Source of the DNA: Lentisphaeraceae bacterium
Lineage (GTDB): Bacteria; Verrucomicrobiota; Kiritimatiellia; RFP12; UBA1067
Direction: 5' to 3'
DNA: 35,768 nt
NCBI GenBank assembly: GCA_004551905.1
Contig: SFPL01000100.1
Coordinates: 1 to 35,768 of the forward strand
Shown here: positions 6,425-13,994 of the stretch, piece after piece
How positions within the stretch are numbered: position 1 is the stretch's first letter
Layout: every line of letters starts with the position of its first letter
Program-made: the position numbers and the translations under genes
Notes under the pieces: model-generated
Seen by the model: the letters and a program-made list of their open reading frames with translations, nothing else
What the model was told of the DNA's origin: nothing
Database searches by the model: none

Positions 6425-7150
6425 CTTCGACTCAGGCACCTTGCCCTTGCTCAAGGCATCGCCGTGCATGAGCAAATCCTTGACGAGCAGCTGCTTGTAG
6501 TGGACGCCGGACGAATTGACCATCGGGCTCGTCCACAGCATGAGCCGATAGCCCCAAGCCTTCATCTGGTCGACCATGCCCTTCGGGCCGGGGAATGTCT
6601 CGGGACGGAATGACCACTCGCCGAAGTCGCGTTGCCAGGTGCAGTCGATCATGAAGACGCCCGGCTTCATGCCATGATCGACAAAGCTCTTCGCATACGC
6701 AAGGACATCCTCCTGGTTCTGGTGGAAGTTCAGCTCGATCCACGTGTTGAGGATGGGCGCCTTGAAGAAATCCTCGCTCAGCATGCCCTGCGGCGGGAAG
6801 AAGCGCTTCGCGCAGTGCCGGAAGGCGTGGTGGACGCGCGCGCCCTCGACAACCGGCCCCGCATAGATGTCATGGAAACGGCGGCGCGTGTCGCCACTCG
6901 CTGAACGCATACTTGAATTCGGGATTCGCGTAGTCGGCCTTGTTCATTGCCAGCGCCGCCGTCCCCTCGCCGCGGAGAACGACGGTCTCCGCACCGCCGG
7001 CCATGCTGACGAGGCAGTCGTTCAGGCGTAGAGCTGGACGATCGACCGCCGCAGGGTCAGGCCGCCGGAAGTCCTCCAGCATCTCGTCATCCCGATCCAT
7101 CTTGTGTTCGGCGACAAAGATGTTCCACCCGTGCGCGACGCGGGGACAGC
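6425..7150 (-). pseudogene. Degenerate GH31-type glycosidase
   Basis: Remnant of a glycoside hydrolase family 31 enzyme (alpha-glucosidase or related). The reading frame covering about 6425-6905 contains NTWIELNFHQNQEDVLAYAK, GVFMIDCTWQRDFGEW, FPGPKGMVDQMKAWGYRLML and WTSPMVNS, which follow the GH31 barrel order. Upstream sequence, about 6900-7130, continues in another frame (LRLNDCLVSMAGGAETVVLR and NPEFKYAFSEW), so at least one frameshift lies near 6890-6910. The catalytic C-terminal half is absent: homology stops just before the end of nhaC. The N-terminus is also missing next to the stop of the pyrophosphatase gene. No start codon or ribosome site is found. It is a deletion-truncated dead gene. 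Confidence 0.75.
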
Positions 7151-7164
7151 CCGTCGACGACGAC

Positions 7165-8448
7165 CTAGGCGAGCGCGGCGAGAATTTCGGGCAGAAGCTG
7201 CTTCTTGCGCGAGAGGACACCGGGCAGGAGCCAGGTCCCGTTCTCGCCCAGACGATAAGGCAGCGCCCGCCGGACGGAATCCGCCCCGCTGAAGAGAAGC
7301 TCGGAGTTCCCGCGCACGGGGTCTGTCACCATGAGGGCCATGAAGTCAAGCCCCTCGCTCTTGACGCGCGCCGCCATCGCCGCCGACAGCGCTTTCGCGT
7401 GGCGATGGAAGATCGCCAGGTTCGACTCCTCGATCTGGGCGAGAACGAACTTCATGCCGCTTTCGGAATACGTCTTCGCATCGCTCGCGAGCGCCGCCTC
7501 GGCGCTCATCGAGGCCAGCGGCGAGGCGACGCTCGCCAGCCCCTCGAAGATCGCCGCGGCCGTTTCGCCGCAGATCCGCTCAAGCCAGTCGCACATCGTC
7601 CGGTCGGTCTCCGTCGTCGTCGGCGACTGGAAGAGAAGCGTGTCCGCCACGATGCCCGCGATGAGGACGCCCGCGATCTCGCGCGTCGGGCGCTCGCCCA
7701 TGCCGCGGAACATCTTTGCGACGAGCGTACAGGTCGAGCCAACGGCATCCGCCGTGTACTTGATCGGATCGCGCGTCGCCGAGAAGGCCATGCGGTGATG
7801 GTCGACGACCTCGACGACGGGAATCTCCTCCAGACCGGGAATGCCCTGCTCGGTCTCGTTGTGGTCGACGAGGATTATGCGGAACGGCGGCTCCTCCGCA
7901 AAGGCCCGCTTGAGAAGCGTGCCGACGAGACGCCCCTTCTCGTCGACGACGGGGAAGTGGTTGTGCGGATTCTTCAGGACCGGCTTGCGGATGTCGTGGA
8001 TGCGGTCCACGTCGACGAGCACCTGCGCGCAGTGGTGCAGCGGGGCCTCGCCGACGGGCAGGGAGAGGTCGGATTTCGCGATGAAGAGCGACAGGAGCTT
8101 CGCCGGCGAGAGCATGCCCGCGAACGATCCGTCGCGCGCCCGCACGGGAAGCGACGATTCGCCGCTCGCCTCAAGGACCTTCAGCGCATCCACAAGTGAC
8201 TGCCCCGCCTCGATCAGCGGCAGCGTTGTGTCCATGAGATCCTTGACGCGCACGTAGACATCGCGCTTCGCCCGCAGGGGCTTCAGGTTGAAATGCTCGA
8301 AGACCCAACGGGCCTTCTCGGGCAGAAGCCCCGCGCAGACGGCCTCGACGTCCGGCGTCCCCGTGCGCCGGCGAAGATCCGCAAGCGCGTAGGCGCTCAT
8401 GACCGAGTCCACGTCCGGATTGCGATGTCCGCAGACAAACGTCTTCAC
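7165..8448 (-). CDS. ppaC: Family II (Mn-dependent) inorganic pyrophosphatase with inserted CBS domains
   Basis: A 427-aa cytoplasmic enzyme hydrolysing pyrophosphate to phosphate. The DHH domain carries the metal ligands: HRNPDVDS at residues 8-15, DHNE at 195-198 and DHH at 216-218. Residues about 65-185 are a CBS-domain pair inserted between the first and second motifs (VRVKDLMDTTLPLIEAGQSL and NHFPVVDEKGRLVGTLLKRA), the arrangement of nucleotide-regulated CBS-PPases. The C-terminal DHHA2 domain ends with SRKKQLLPEI, the active-site Arg/Lys motif. Start GTG 8448 is preferred: AAGGAAAGGA lies 8-9 nt upstream and the protein then opens with the first strand; upstream codons extend only into the terminator. 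The stop abuts a GH31 remnant. Confidence 0.9.
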   Translation of the reverse strand: MKTFVCGHRNPDVDSVMSAYALADLRRRTGTPDVEAVCAGLLPEKARWVFEHFNLKPLRAKRDVYVRVKDLMDTTLPLIEAGQSLVDALKVLEASGESSLPVRARDGSFAGMLSPAKLLSLFIAKSDLSLPVGEAPLHHCAQVLVDVDRIHDIRKPVLKNPHNHFPVVDEKGRLVGTLLKRAFAEEPPFRIILVDHNETEQGIPGLEEIPVVEVVDHHRMAFSATRDPIKYTADAVGSTCTLVAKMFRGMGERPTREIAGVLIAGIVADTLLFQSPTTTETDRTMCDWLERICGETAAAIFEGLASVASPLASMSAEAALASDAKTYSESGMKFVLAQIEESNLAIFHRHAKALSAAMAARVKSEGLDFMALMVTDPVRGNSELLFSGADSVRRALPYRLGENGTWLLPGVLSRKKQLLPEILAALA

Positions 8449-8490
8449 GTCAATGTCCTTTCCTTGTCCAGTCCCGTTCCCCAAACGCCA

Positions 8491-8543
8491 AAGCCGACAC
8501 GGCTCGTCCGAGCCCCGTCGGCTTCAGTTGCCGCACGTGCGGC
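8491..8543 (-). terminator. Hairpin pair, probable terminator of the lost yebC
   Basis: 8491-8498 (AAGCCGAC) pairs with 8517-8524, and 8501-8506 (GGCTCG) with 8509-8514, making an 8 + 6 bp stem with a 2x2 internal loop. On the minus strand it is followed by TTTGGCGTTTGG, a weak T-rich tail. A second palindrome, GCCGCACGTGCGGC, lies at 8530-8543. Both follow the yebC remnant in its direction of transcription. Confidence 0.6.
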
Positions 8544-8561
8544 CTTATGGGCGGATGCGGC

Positions 8562-8642
8562 TCAGCCCTCGGCTTCGAGCGCCGCGTCGACCTCGTCGGT
8601 CGTCTCCATGTTGTGGTAGACGTCCTGCGTGTCCTCGAGGGC
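8562..8642 (-). pseudogene. 3' remnant of yebC/pmpR-type regulator gene
   Basis: Reading leftward, 26 codons plus TGA encode ALEDTQDVYHNMETTDEV followed by DAALEAEG. L-E-x-x-D-D/Q-V-x-x-V-Y-x-N is the conserved C-terminus of the YebC/PmpR family (DNA-binding or translation-associated protein). The codon before the first Ala is TAG, so the frame is closed at 8643-8645 and the rest of the approximately 240-aa protein is missing. The break coincides with the 13-bp repeat GAGGGCCTAAGAG (8637-8649), repeated at 8730-8742. A deletion/insertion scar or an assembly junction would explain it. Confidence 0.75.
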
Positions 8643-8750
8643 CTAAGAGAGTCAAACCCCGGTGAATATGTCGCAGTGAATATGTCGTTGGTCCTCATGC
8701 AAGCGCGTAGCGTTGGAATCTGGACTTGAGAGGGCCTAAGAGGTCCCTCC
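8637..8750. repeat. 13-bp direct repeat with hairpin and internal 12-bp repeat
   Basis: GAGGGCCTAAGAG occurs at 8637-8649 and 8730-8742. The second copy extends to a small hairpin, 8730-8749 (GAGGG..CCT on the minus strand pairing with AGG..CCCTC). Between the copies, GTGAATATGTCG occurs twice (about 8661-8687). A shorter variant of the hairpin, CTTAAGAGGGTCCCTCC, stands at 3276-3292 next to the IS30 remnant. This marks two rearrangement scars with related sequence. Confidence 0.6.
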
Positions 8751-8781
8751 CGAACCGCGCCGCGCAATCTGCCGCGGCGGC

Positions 8782-10191
8782 TTAGCCCAGGAATACGCCC
8801 GCCGCGGCGAGCGCCTTGCGCAGGGCCTTGACGTCGAGGTCGCGCGGATGCACGCCCTTGAGCGCCGCCATCGCCGCCGCGGTTCCCGCCGCCTCGCCGG
8901 TGGTCATGCACGGGGTTATGAGCCGCAGCGTGTCGATCGTGTCCGGCGCGCCAAGCATACGCCCGCAGCAGAGGAGGTTCTCGACCTTCTTCGGCACGAG
9001 CTGGCGGTAGGGGACGGCGATGCCGTAGCCCGTGCCGCCGTCGCCCGCCCACGCCACCGTGTCGGCGGGCGCGGGACCGAGCGCCGCCGCCTTGTCTACC
9101 ACCGCCTCGGCGTCCACGAGGCGCGTGCTCCTCACACCGATCTGCGAGCAGGTGTTGGCGATATAGACCTTTTCCCAGCCCGGAGTCTTCTGCATCTCGC
9201 GCACCTGCTCCCACCAGCGCTTGCGAAAGTTGACCTCGGCGCGGCTAAGCTCGCGCACGTCGAGCCCGTTGCCCTTTTGCCCCGGGCCCATGTTGCCCCA
9301 CCAGAGCCCGCGGTTGGCCTCGTTCGAGCGCATCGGCCAGTGCGGGAAGAGCTTGCCGTCCTTGTCGCGGTGGGGATTCTTCGCGGTGATGCGGTCCATG
9401 TTCGCAAGCTGCACGCAGTGGCCGATGCCGTGCGTGACCTGGCGGTAGTCGCCGCCGGCGCTGAAGAGGAGGTCGCCGTCGCCGGTGGCGTCCACCACCT
9501 GCTTCGCCAGGATCGCCTGCGTGCCCTGCTTGGACTCGAAGACGATGCCCTTCACCTCCGCGCCGTCCTGGATGACGTCCACGCCCCAGCTGTGGAAGAA
9601 CAGCTCCACCTTCGCCTCGGCGATCATCTTGTCCATCAGGTACTTCGAGCCCTCGGCGTCGAGCGTCGGCTGCCAGTGCCACTGGTCCGTGAAGTCGCCG
9701 GTGGAGATGCCCTCCTTGAGCCCGCGGTCCATGAACTCCTTGGCGAGGCCCTTGGTGACGAGCTTCCACTTGCCGTCCGCCTTGACGCTCGTCGCCATCA
9801 AGAGAAGCACGAGCCCGTTGGTGAACAGTCCGCCCAGCGAGCCGTAGCGCTCGACGAGCGCCACCTTCGCGCCCGCGCGCGCCGCGGCGATGGCTGCGCA
9901 GAAGCCGGCGGGGCCGCCGCCCACGACAACGACGTCAGTCTCGTGGAAGATCGGCACCTCGCGCATCGGACGGAACACCTTGCCGTCCTTCAGGAACGCG
10001 CTCGGCCCGTCCTCCATCGAGTGCGGGATGTCGAAGATGCGCCTGACGCCCCAATCGTCCTCTTCGCGGACGTAGAACCGCCCCGCCGTGCCGGCGTCGG
10101 CGGGAGCCTGGTCGCCAAACGCGGCGCCGGTGACGCCGGCGGCGCCGACGAGGCCGAGTTTTCTCAGGAATTCTCGTTTGGTGATCTGCAT
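8782..10191 (-). CDS. Exported FAD-dependent oxidoreductase (FAD_oxidored type)
   Basis: A 469-aa flavoprotein. Residues 1-26 (MQITKREFLRKLGLVGAAGV) form a Tat-like signal with a Lys-Arg pair in place of Arg-Arg in the TKREFLRK motif. The dinucleotide-binding site is VVVVGGGPAGFCAAIAAARA, followed by the ribose-binding acidic residue in VALVERYGSLGG. Further family features are VVDATGDGDLLFSAGG in the middle and CGRMLGAPDTIDTLRLITPC with TTGEAAGTAAAMA near the C-terminus, the second FAD contact. This is the FAD_oxidored group common in Planctomycetes and Verrucomicrobia, of unknown substrate, often near glycosidases. ATG 10191 is preferred over upstream codons since GAGGAC lies about 9 nt before it and the signal peptide begins there. 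Promoter at 10239-10267. Confidence 0.82.
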   Translation of the reverse strand: MQITKREFLRKLGLVGAAGVTGAAFGDQAPADAGTAGRFYVREEDDWGVRRIFDIPHSMEDGPSAFLKDGKVFRPMREVPIFHETDVVVVGGGPAGFCAAIAAARAGAKVALVERYGSLGGLFTNGLVLLLMATSVKADGKWKLVTKGLAKEFMDRGLKEGISTGDFTDQWHWQPTLDAEGSKYLMDKMIAEAKVELFFHSWGVDVIQDGAEVKGIVFESKQGTQAILAKQVVDATGDGDLLFSAGGDYRQVTHGIGHCVQLANMDRITAKNPHRDKDGKLFPHWPMRSNEANRGLWWGNMGPGQKGNGLDVRELSRAEVNFRKRWWEQVREMQKTPGWEKVYIANTCSQIGVRSTRLVDAEAVVDKAAALGPAPADTVAWAGDGGTGYGIAVPYRQLVPKKVENLLCCGRMLGAPDTIDTLRLITPCMTTGEAAGTAAAMAALKGVHPRDLDVKALRKALAAAGVFLG

Positions 10192-10415
10192 GGCTGGTTG
10201 TCCTCGACAGGTGAATGTTGCTGGTTTCAGTTGCGGGTAGTATAGCATTTCTCGCCGCCGTGCGCAACGACGCCCATTTTGGGAGTGTTTCAGCAATCAG
10301 CAGCCAGCTGTCAGCGGTCAGTGGGATAAGGAGGGTTTGTCCGCTTTACTGGCTGCTGGCTACTGGTTAGCGGATGACTGGTTAGGAGAACAGAACGCCG
10401 GTTCCCGACAAAAGA
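10192..10415. other. Intergenic region with promoter and inverted repeat
   Basis: Contains the promoter of the FAD oxidoreductase (10239-10267). CAGCAGCCAG (10298-10307) and CTGGCTGCTG (10349-10358) form a 10-bp inverted repeat, embedded in CTGGTTAG- and TCAGC-type near repeats that resemble the tandem words near 25020. It may end transcription from the alpha-galactosidase operon; no T-run is visible. Confidence 0.4.
10239..10267 (-). promoter_or_regulatory. Promoter TTGCGC-17-TATACT of the FAD oxidoreductase
   Basis: On the minus strand TTGCGC (10262-10267), a 17-nt spacer, TATACT (10239-10244). The same hexamers, spacing and flanking bases (TTGCGCAC and GCTATACTA) precede the clan-A glycosidase at 20557-20585. 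Confidence 0.6.
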
Positions 10416-12569
10416 CTACCGCCGCCGCGGGCAGTCCTTGCAGGGCCAGCCCTTCGGCGGCTCGTAGCCCGGACGCCCGACCGGGCGCTTCTGCTCCAGG
10501 AGTCGGTAGAAGCCGTTCATGCGGATGTCGGTGAGGCCCTTCCTGAGACCCGCGCCGTCCACCGGATACAGCCGCACGAGCTGCGTCGCGAGCGGCGGGA
10601 CGTCGCAGGAGTATTCCGCAGCGAAAGTGCCGAGGTCGCGCTGGCGCCAGAGGTCGCGCACGCGCCACTTGCCCTCCAGCCCGAGCGACGCGAAGTCGGC
10701 GGTGACCGTGGTCTCCTTGCGCACCGTGTTGACGAGCGCGAGCGCGAAGGAGCCGTCACTCATCGGCTTCGCCCAGATTTCGGCGCGAGGACCGGACGCG
10801 ACGACCTCGGCCTGGGCGCCGAGCTCGTCCTGGTTGGTCTCGAGGACCTCGTCGTTGGTCAGCAGGGAGAGCGTGAAGTCGTCGAGCTTAGTCAGGTCGC
10901 ATCCGATCAGGAGCGGCGAGCAGAGCATGCACCAGAGCGAGATGTGGGTGTACTGCATGTTCTGGGTGAGGCTCGTCGGGCGGCGGAACTTCCAGGGACC
11001 GCCGATGACGCCGACAACGAGCATGTCGGAATCGTTCCAGGCGCCGGGGCGCGCGAAGAGCCAGCGGTGGCGCTGGCCATCGACCATCCTGCGCACCTTG
11101 CGCCAGGAGTCGTTGATGTCGTCGGTGGTTCGCCAGCTGTTGGCGCCGGCGATCGCCGCCGCGCCGGCGAGGAGAGGCGTGTGCGAGCCGGCGCCGTAGG
11201 GGTTGATCGAGAAGACGATGTCCCGGTCCTGGGCCTTCAGCGCCTCGGCCATGACCAGAAACGGCAGGACGTGGCCGGTGGTGCCCTCGCCGACGAGGTG
11301 CTTCGCGTAGCTGCAGCCGTCGTACTTGAGGTAGTCGTAGCCCCACTTCGCGTAGGTCTCGGCGTCCTTCCACTCGTGGCCCCACGCCGCCTCGCAGCCG
11401 CCGCAGGTCTTCGCCGCAGGCGAGGAGTAGAGGCCGGCCTTGAGTCCCTTGGAGTGGATGTAGTCGGCGAGCGCCTTCATGTCCGGGAACTTGACGTTCG
11501 GCACGACCGTGCCGTCGGCGTCGCGGAGCGGACCCTTGAGCGTCGGCTCGTCGGTGGGGTCGACGCTGTTCTGCCAGTAGTCGTCGAGGTTGACGTAGCT
11601 CCAGCCGTGGTCGGCGAGGCCGGTAGCGATCATCGCGTCTGCGGCGGCGCGCATGTCGGCGTCGGTCACGAAGGAGCCGAAGACGTTCCAGCTGTTCCAG
11701 CCCATCGGCGGCGTGAGCGCGATCCGGTCGCCGACGACGAGCCGGAGCGTCGACGCGGCCTTGCCCGCGGCGTTTTCGGCCGTGAAGGAGATCCGGTACT
11801 CGCCGGGCGCGGCGACGCTGCCGGAGAGGAGCCCCGTCGACGCGTCGAACGCCGCGCCGGCCGGCAGGTTCGCCGCGGCGAACCGCATCGGTCGCGCGCC
11901 GGTGACCGGAAGCCGCCAGAGGATCGGATGGCCGGGGCGGACGCCGAACACGCGCGCGCCGTTGATGCGCGGCGCCTCGCCCGGCGGCGGAGTCAGGATG
12001 CCGAGCTGGCCATCGAGACCCGACCACGCCTCGACCGCGGCGCCATCCTCGAGCGTGAAGCGCGCGTCGCCCCAGACCGAGATGTCCCAGCTCTCCGAAC
12101 CGAGCTCGTCAATCTCGAGCCGCACGAGCTTCGCCCCCGTGAGATCGGCCTTCAGCGCGAAAGCCGGCGTCGCGGACACCATCTCCGGAGACTCGGCGAC
12201 AACCTTGTCGTCCGCCACGACGCGGAAGCGCACCTTGGCGTCGTCATGCATCTTCCGGAGCGCCGCGTGCTCGGCGACCCAGGCATCGACGCCCACCACG
12301 GCCTCGAAGGACTTGGCGCCGCCGTTGGGAAACTCGTAGACCGAGGACGAGGGCGCATGGGAGCCGACGCCGCGGCTGAACATGCGCACGCCGACCCTGA
12401 GCGGAGCGGGCTTCTCGGGTGTGCTCTGGTAGCTTTCGCGCGCCTTGGGCGCCAGAAGCGCGCCGACGTTCATTCCGTCCAGCGGCAGATCGTCGACCCA
12501 GACGACGCGGTCGGCGGACGCGGCGCCAGCCGCAAGGCACAGCGCCAGGGTTACGGGGGAGTATCTCAT
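10416..12569 (-). CDS. Secreted GH27 alpha-galactosidase with NPCBM and Ig-like domains
   Basis: A 717-aa exported glycosidase, predicted to release terminal alpha-galactosyl (or alpha-N-acetylgalactosaminyl) residues. Signal peptide residues 1-19 (ending GAASA). Residues 20-175 form an NPCBM-type domain (RVVWVDDLPLDGMNVG, FSRGVGSHAPSSSVYEF, VWGDARFTL). Residues about 200-280 are an Ig-like putative linker domain. From 285 the GH27 barrel begins, TPPMGWNSWNVFGSF, with nucleophile D417 in YLKYDGC and acid/base Asp at 484 in WRTTDDINDSW. A C-terminal beta domain follows. The tail GWPCKDCPRRR is unusual. ATG 12569 is inside the stop of pyrD (ATGA overlap), so it is translationally coupled to that gene, an odd pairing of a secreted enzyme with pyrimidine synthesis. 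Confidence 0.9.
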   Translation of the reverse strand: MRYSPVTLALCLAAGAASADRVVWVDDLPLDGMNVGALLAPKARESYQSTPEKPAPLRVGVRMFSRGVGSHAPSSSVYEFPNGGAKSFEAVVGVDAWVAEHAALRKMHDDAKVRFRVVADDKVVAESPEMVSATPAFALKADLTGAKLVRLEIDELGSESWDISVWGDARFTLEDGAAVEAWSGLDGQLGILTPPPGEAPRINGARVFGVRPGHPILWRLPVTGARPMRFAAANLPAGAAFDASTGLLSGSVAAPGEYRISFTAENAAGKAASTLRLVVGDRIALTPPMGWNSWNVFGSFVTDADMRAAADAMIATGLADHGWSYVNLDDYWQNSVDPTDEPTLKGPLRDADGTVVPNVKFPDMKALADYIHSKGLKAGLYSSPAAKTCGGCEAAWGHEWKDAETYAKWGYDYLKYDGCSYAKHLVGEGTTGHVLPFLVMAEALKAQDRDIVFSINPYGAGSHTPLLAGAAAIAGANSWRTTDDINDSWRKVRRMVDGQRHRWLFARPGAWNDSDMLVVGVIGGPWKFRRPTSLTQNMQYTHISLWCMLCSPLLIGCDLTKLDDFTLSLLTNDEVLETNQDELGAQAEVVASGPRAEIWAKPMSDGSFALALVNTVRKETTVTADFASLGLEGKWRVRDLWRQRDLGTFAAEYSCDVPPLATQLVRLYPVDGAGLRKGLTDIRMNGFYRLLEQKRPVGRPGYEPPKGWPCKDCPRRR

Positions 12570-13489
12570 AATTGTAGTCCTTCGGCGGTGAGCGCGGCGA
12601 CGGAGGCGAAGCCGTGGCGCGCGCAGTAGTCGGCGATGCCGTCGTGAACCGCCGCCACAACGCCTGGATCGGAGAAAAGCGCGGTGCCGACGGCGACGGC
12701 GTTCGCGCCGGCGAGCAGGAATTCGACCGCGTCCTTCGCCTCGTAGACGCCGCCCATCGCGAGAATCGGCAGCTTCGTCACCGCACGCGCGTCGTGCACC
12801 ACCTTGACCGCCACCGGATGCACCGCGCGGCCGGAGAGTCCACCCGAGCCGTTGGCGATCACCGGACGCCGCCGCTCGATGTCGATCACCATCGCCGGAA
12901 TCGTGTTGATGAGCGAAAGCGCATCCGCGCCGGCGTCCTCGCACGCGCGTACGTAGGGGACGATCGACGGCACGTTCGGCGCGAGCTTCACGAAAAGCGG
13001 CAGCTTCGTCGCCGCGCGCACGGCCGAGACCACCTCGAAGAGCACCTTGGGGTCCTGTCCGAAGGTGTGGCCGCCCTCCTTCACGTTGGGGCAGGACACG
13101 TTCATCTCGATCGCCGCCACCGCGTCGCCGATCCGCCGCGCTACCTCGGCGTAGCCCTCCACCGACCCGCCCCAGATGTTGGCGATCACCGGCGGCGCGT
13201 CCGGCACCGTCGCGCGATAGCGCGGCAGCGTGATCTCGAGGAAATGGTCCACCCCGGTCCCCTGCAGCCCGATCGCGTTCACCAGCCCGCCCGGGACTTC
13301 GCAATGGCGCGGCATCGGGTTGCCGGGCCACGGCTCGACGCGGATTCCTTTCGCCGTCACCGCGCCGAGCTTGGAGTAGTCGACCGCGCCGATGTATTCG
13401 AAGCCGTAGCCGAAGGTACCGCTCGCCGTGGCGACGGGCGTACGCAGCTTAAGCCCACCCAGGTCAACGCTCATATCCACCGCCGCCAT
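12566..13489 (-). CDS. pyrD: Dihydroorotate dehydrogenase, class 1B catalytic subunit
   Basis: A 307-aa cytoplasmic FMN enzyme oxidising dihydroorotate to orotate in pyrimidine synthesis. Recognisable blocks: LKLRTPVATASGTFGYG (FMN site start), NAIGLQGTGVDHFLE, EMNVSCPNVKEGG (class 1 catalytic Cys rather than the Ser of class 2), PLFVKLAPNV, INTIPAMVIDIERRRPVIA, GGLSGRAVHPVAV and ILAMGGVYEAKDAVEFLLAG. Class 1B enzymes work with an iron-sulfur PyrK subunit; none is in this window. ATG 13489 follows the previous stop by one base (TGACATG); ATG 13474 (MSVDLGGL) is the more family-like alternative start. The stop overlaps the alpha-galactosidase start by four bases. Confidence 0.92.
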   Translation of the reverse strand: MAAVDMSVDLGGLKLRTPVATASGTFGYGFEYIGAVDYSKLGAVTAKGIRVEPWPGNPMPRHCEVPGGLVNAIGLQGTGVDHFLEITLPRYRATVPDAPPVIANIWGGSVEGYAEVARRIGDAVAAIEMNVSCPNVKEGGHTFGQDPKVLFEVVSAVRAATKLPLFVKLAPNVPSIVPYVRACEDAGADALSLINTIPAMVIDIERRRPVIANGSGGLSGRAVHPVAVKVVHDARAVTKLPILAMGGVYEAKDAVEFLLAGANAVAVGTALFSDPGVVAAVHDGIADYCARHGFASVAALTAEGLQL

Positions 13490-13490
13490 G

Positions 13491-13994
13491 TCAGGAATCC
13501 TCCTTCGCTTCGTCCGCCGGCGGGAAAAGCTCCGCCGCCGCCTCGCGTACGCCGAGATGATGCCAAGCGTCGAGGACGACCGAGCCGCCGTCCGCCAGCT
13601 TCAACTTAAGGATGCCCTTCGACTCCCAGCGCGAGCGGTCGAGCTGCGCGATATCGGCGGGCGAGTGCCTGCGGCCGGCGACGGAAAAGCCGGCTTCGTC
13701 CCAGACAAAGTCGAGCCGCGAGGAGAGGAACAGCCTCAGCCCCACCACGCCGGCGGCGACGAGGAGGACGAGCGCAAGCCCGAGCTGGGCGTTCGTCTTC
13801 TGGCGCTTGAACGCCTCGAGGTCGGCGCCGGCCGGCGGCTCCGCCTGCTCGATCGAGCGGTAGAGCAAGTCCGGCGTCATGCGCGGATAGCGCACCGCGC
13901 CGTCGTAGCCGAACCAGCAGCCGAGCGCCGCCATGACCGCCGCGGCGAAGAGGTGGCGGCGCAGGTAGTCGGGGTTGAGGCGGAGACGCTTCAC
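13491..13994 (-). CDS. Hypothetical two-helix membrane protein
   Basis: A 167-aa protein I do not recognise. It has two predicted membrane helices, around residues 14-35 (HLFAAAVMAALGCWFGY) and 72-95 (LGLALVLLVAAGVVGLRLFL), separated by a loop of about 40 residues rich in charged amino acids. The rest, about 70 residues, looks like a small beta-rich domain (WDEAGFSVAGRR, LDRSRWESKGILKLKLADGG). It starts with GTG inside the gspE stop (GTGA overlap, GGAGGA upstream) and ends one base before pyrD, so it is in an operon with both. A role with the type II/IV secretion ATPase is possible from position alone. Confidence 0.75.
   Translation of the reverse strand: MKRLRLNPDYLRRHLFAAAVMAALGCWFGYDGAVRYPRMTPDLLYRSIEQAEPPAGADLEAFKRQKTNAQLGLALVLLVAAGVVGLRLFLSSRLDFVWDEAGFSVAGRRHSPADIAQLDRSRWESKGILKLKLADGGSVVLDAWHHLGVREAAAELFPPADEAKEDS

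Noticed and set aside
12570..13331. Extension of the alpha-galactosidase frame upstream to 13331
   Set aside because: That part is out of frame with pyrD, which is certain here, and is Arg/Gly-rich; the signal peptide starts at 12569.
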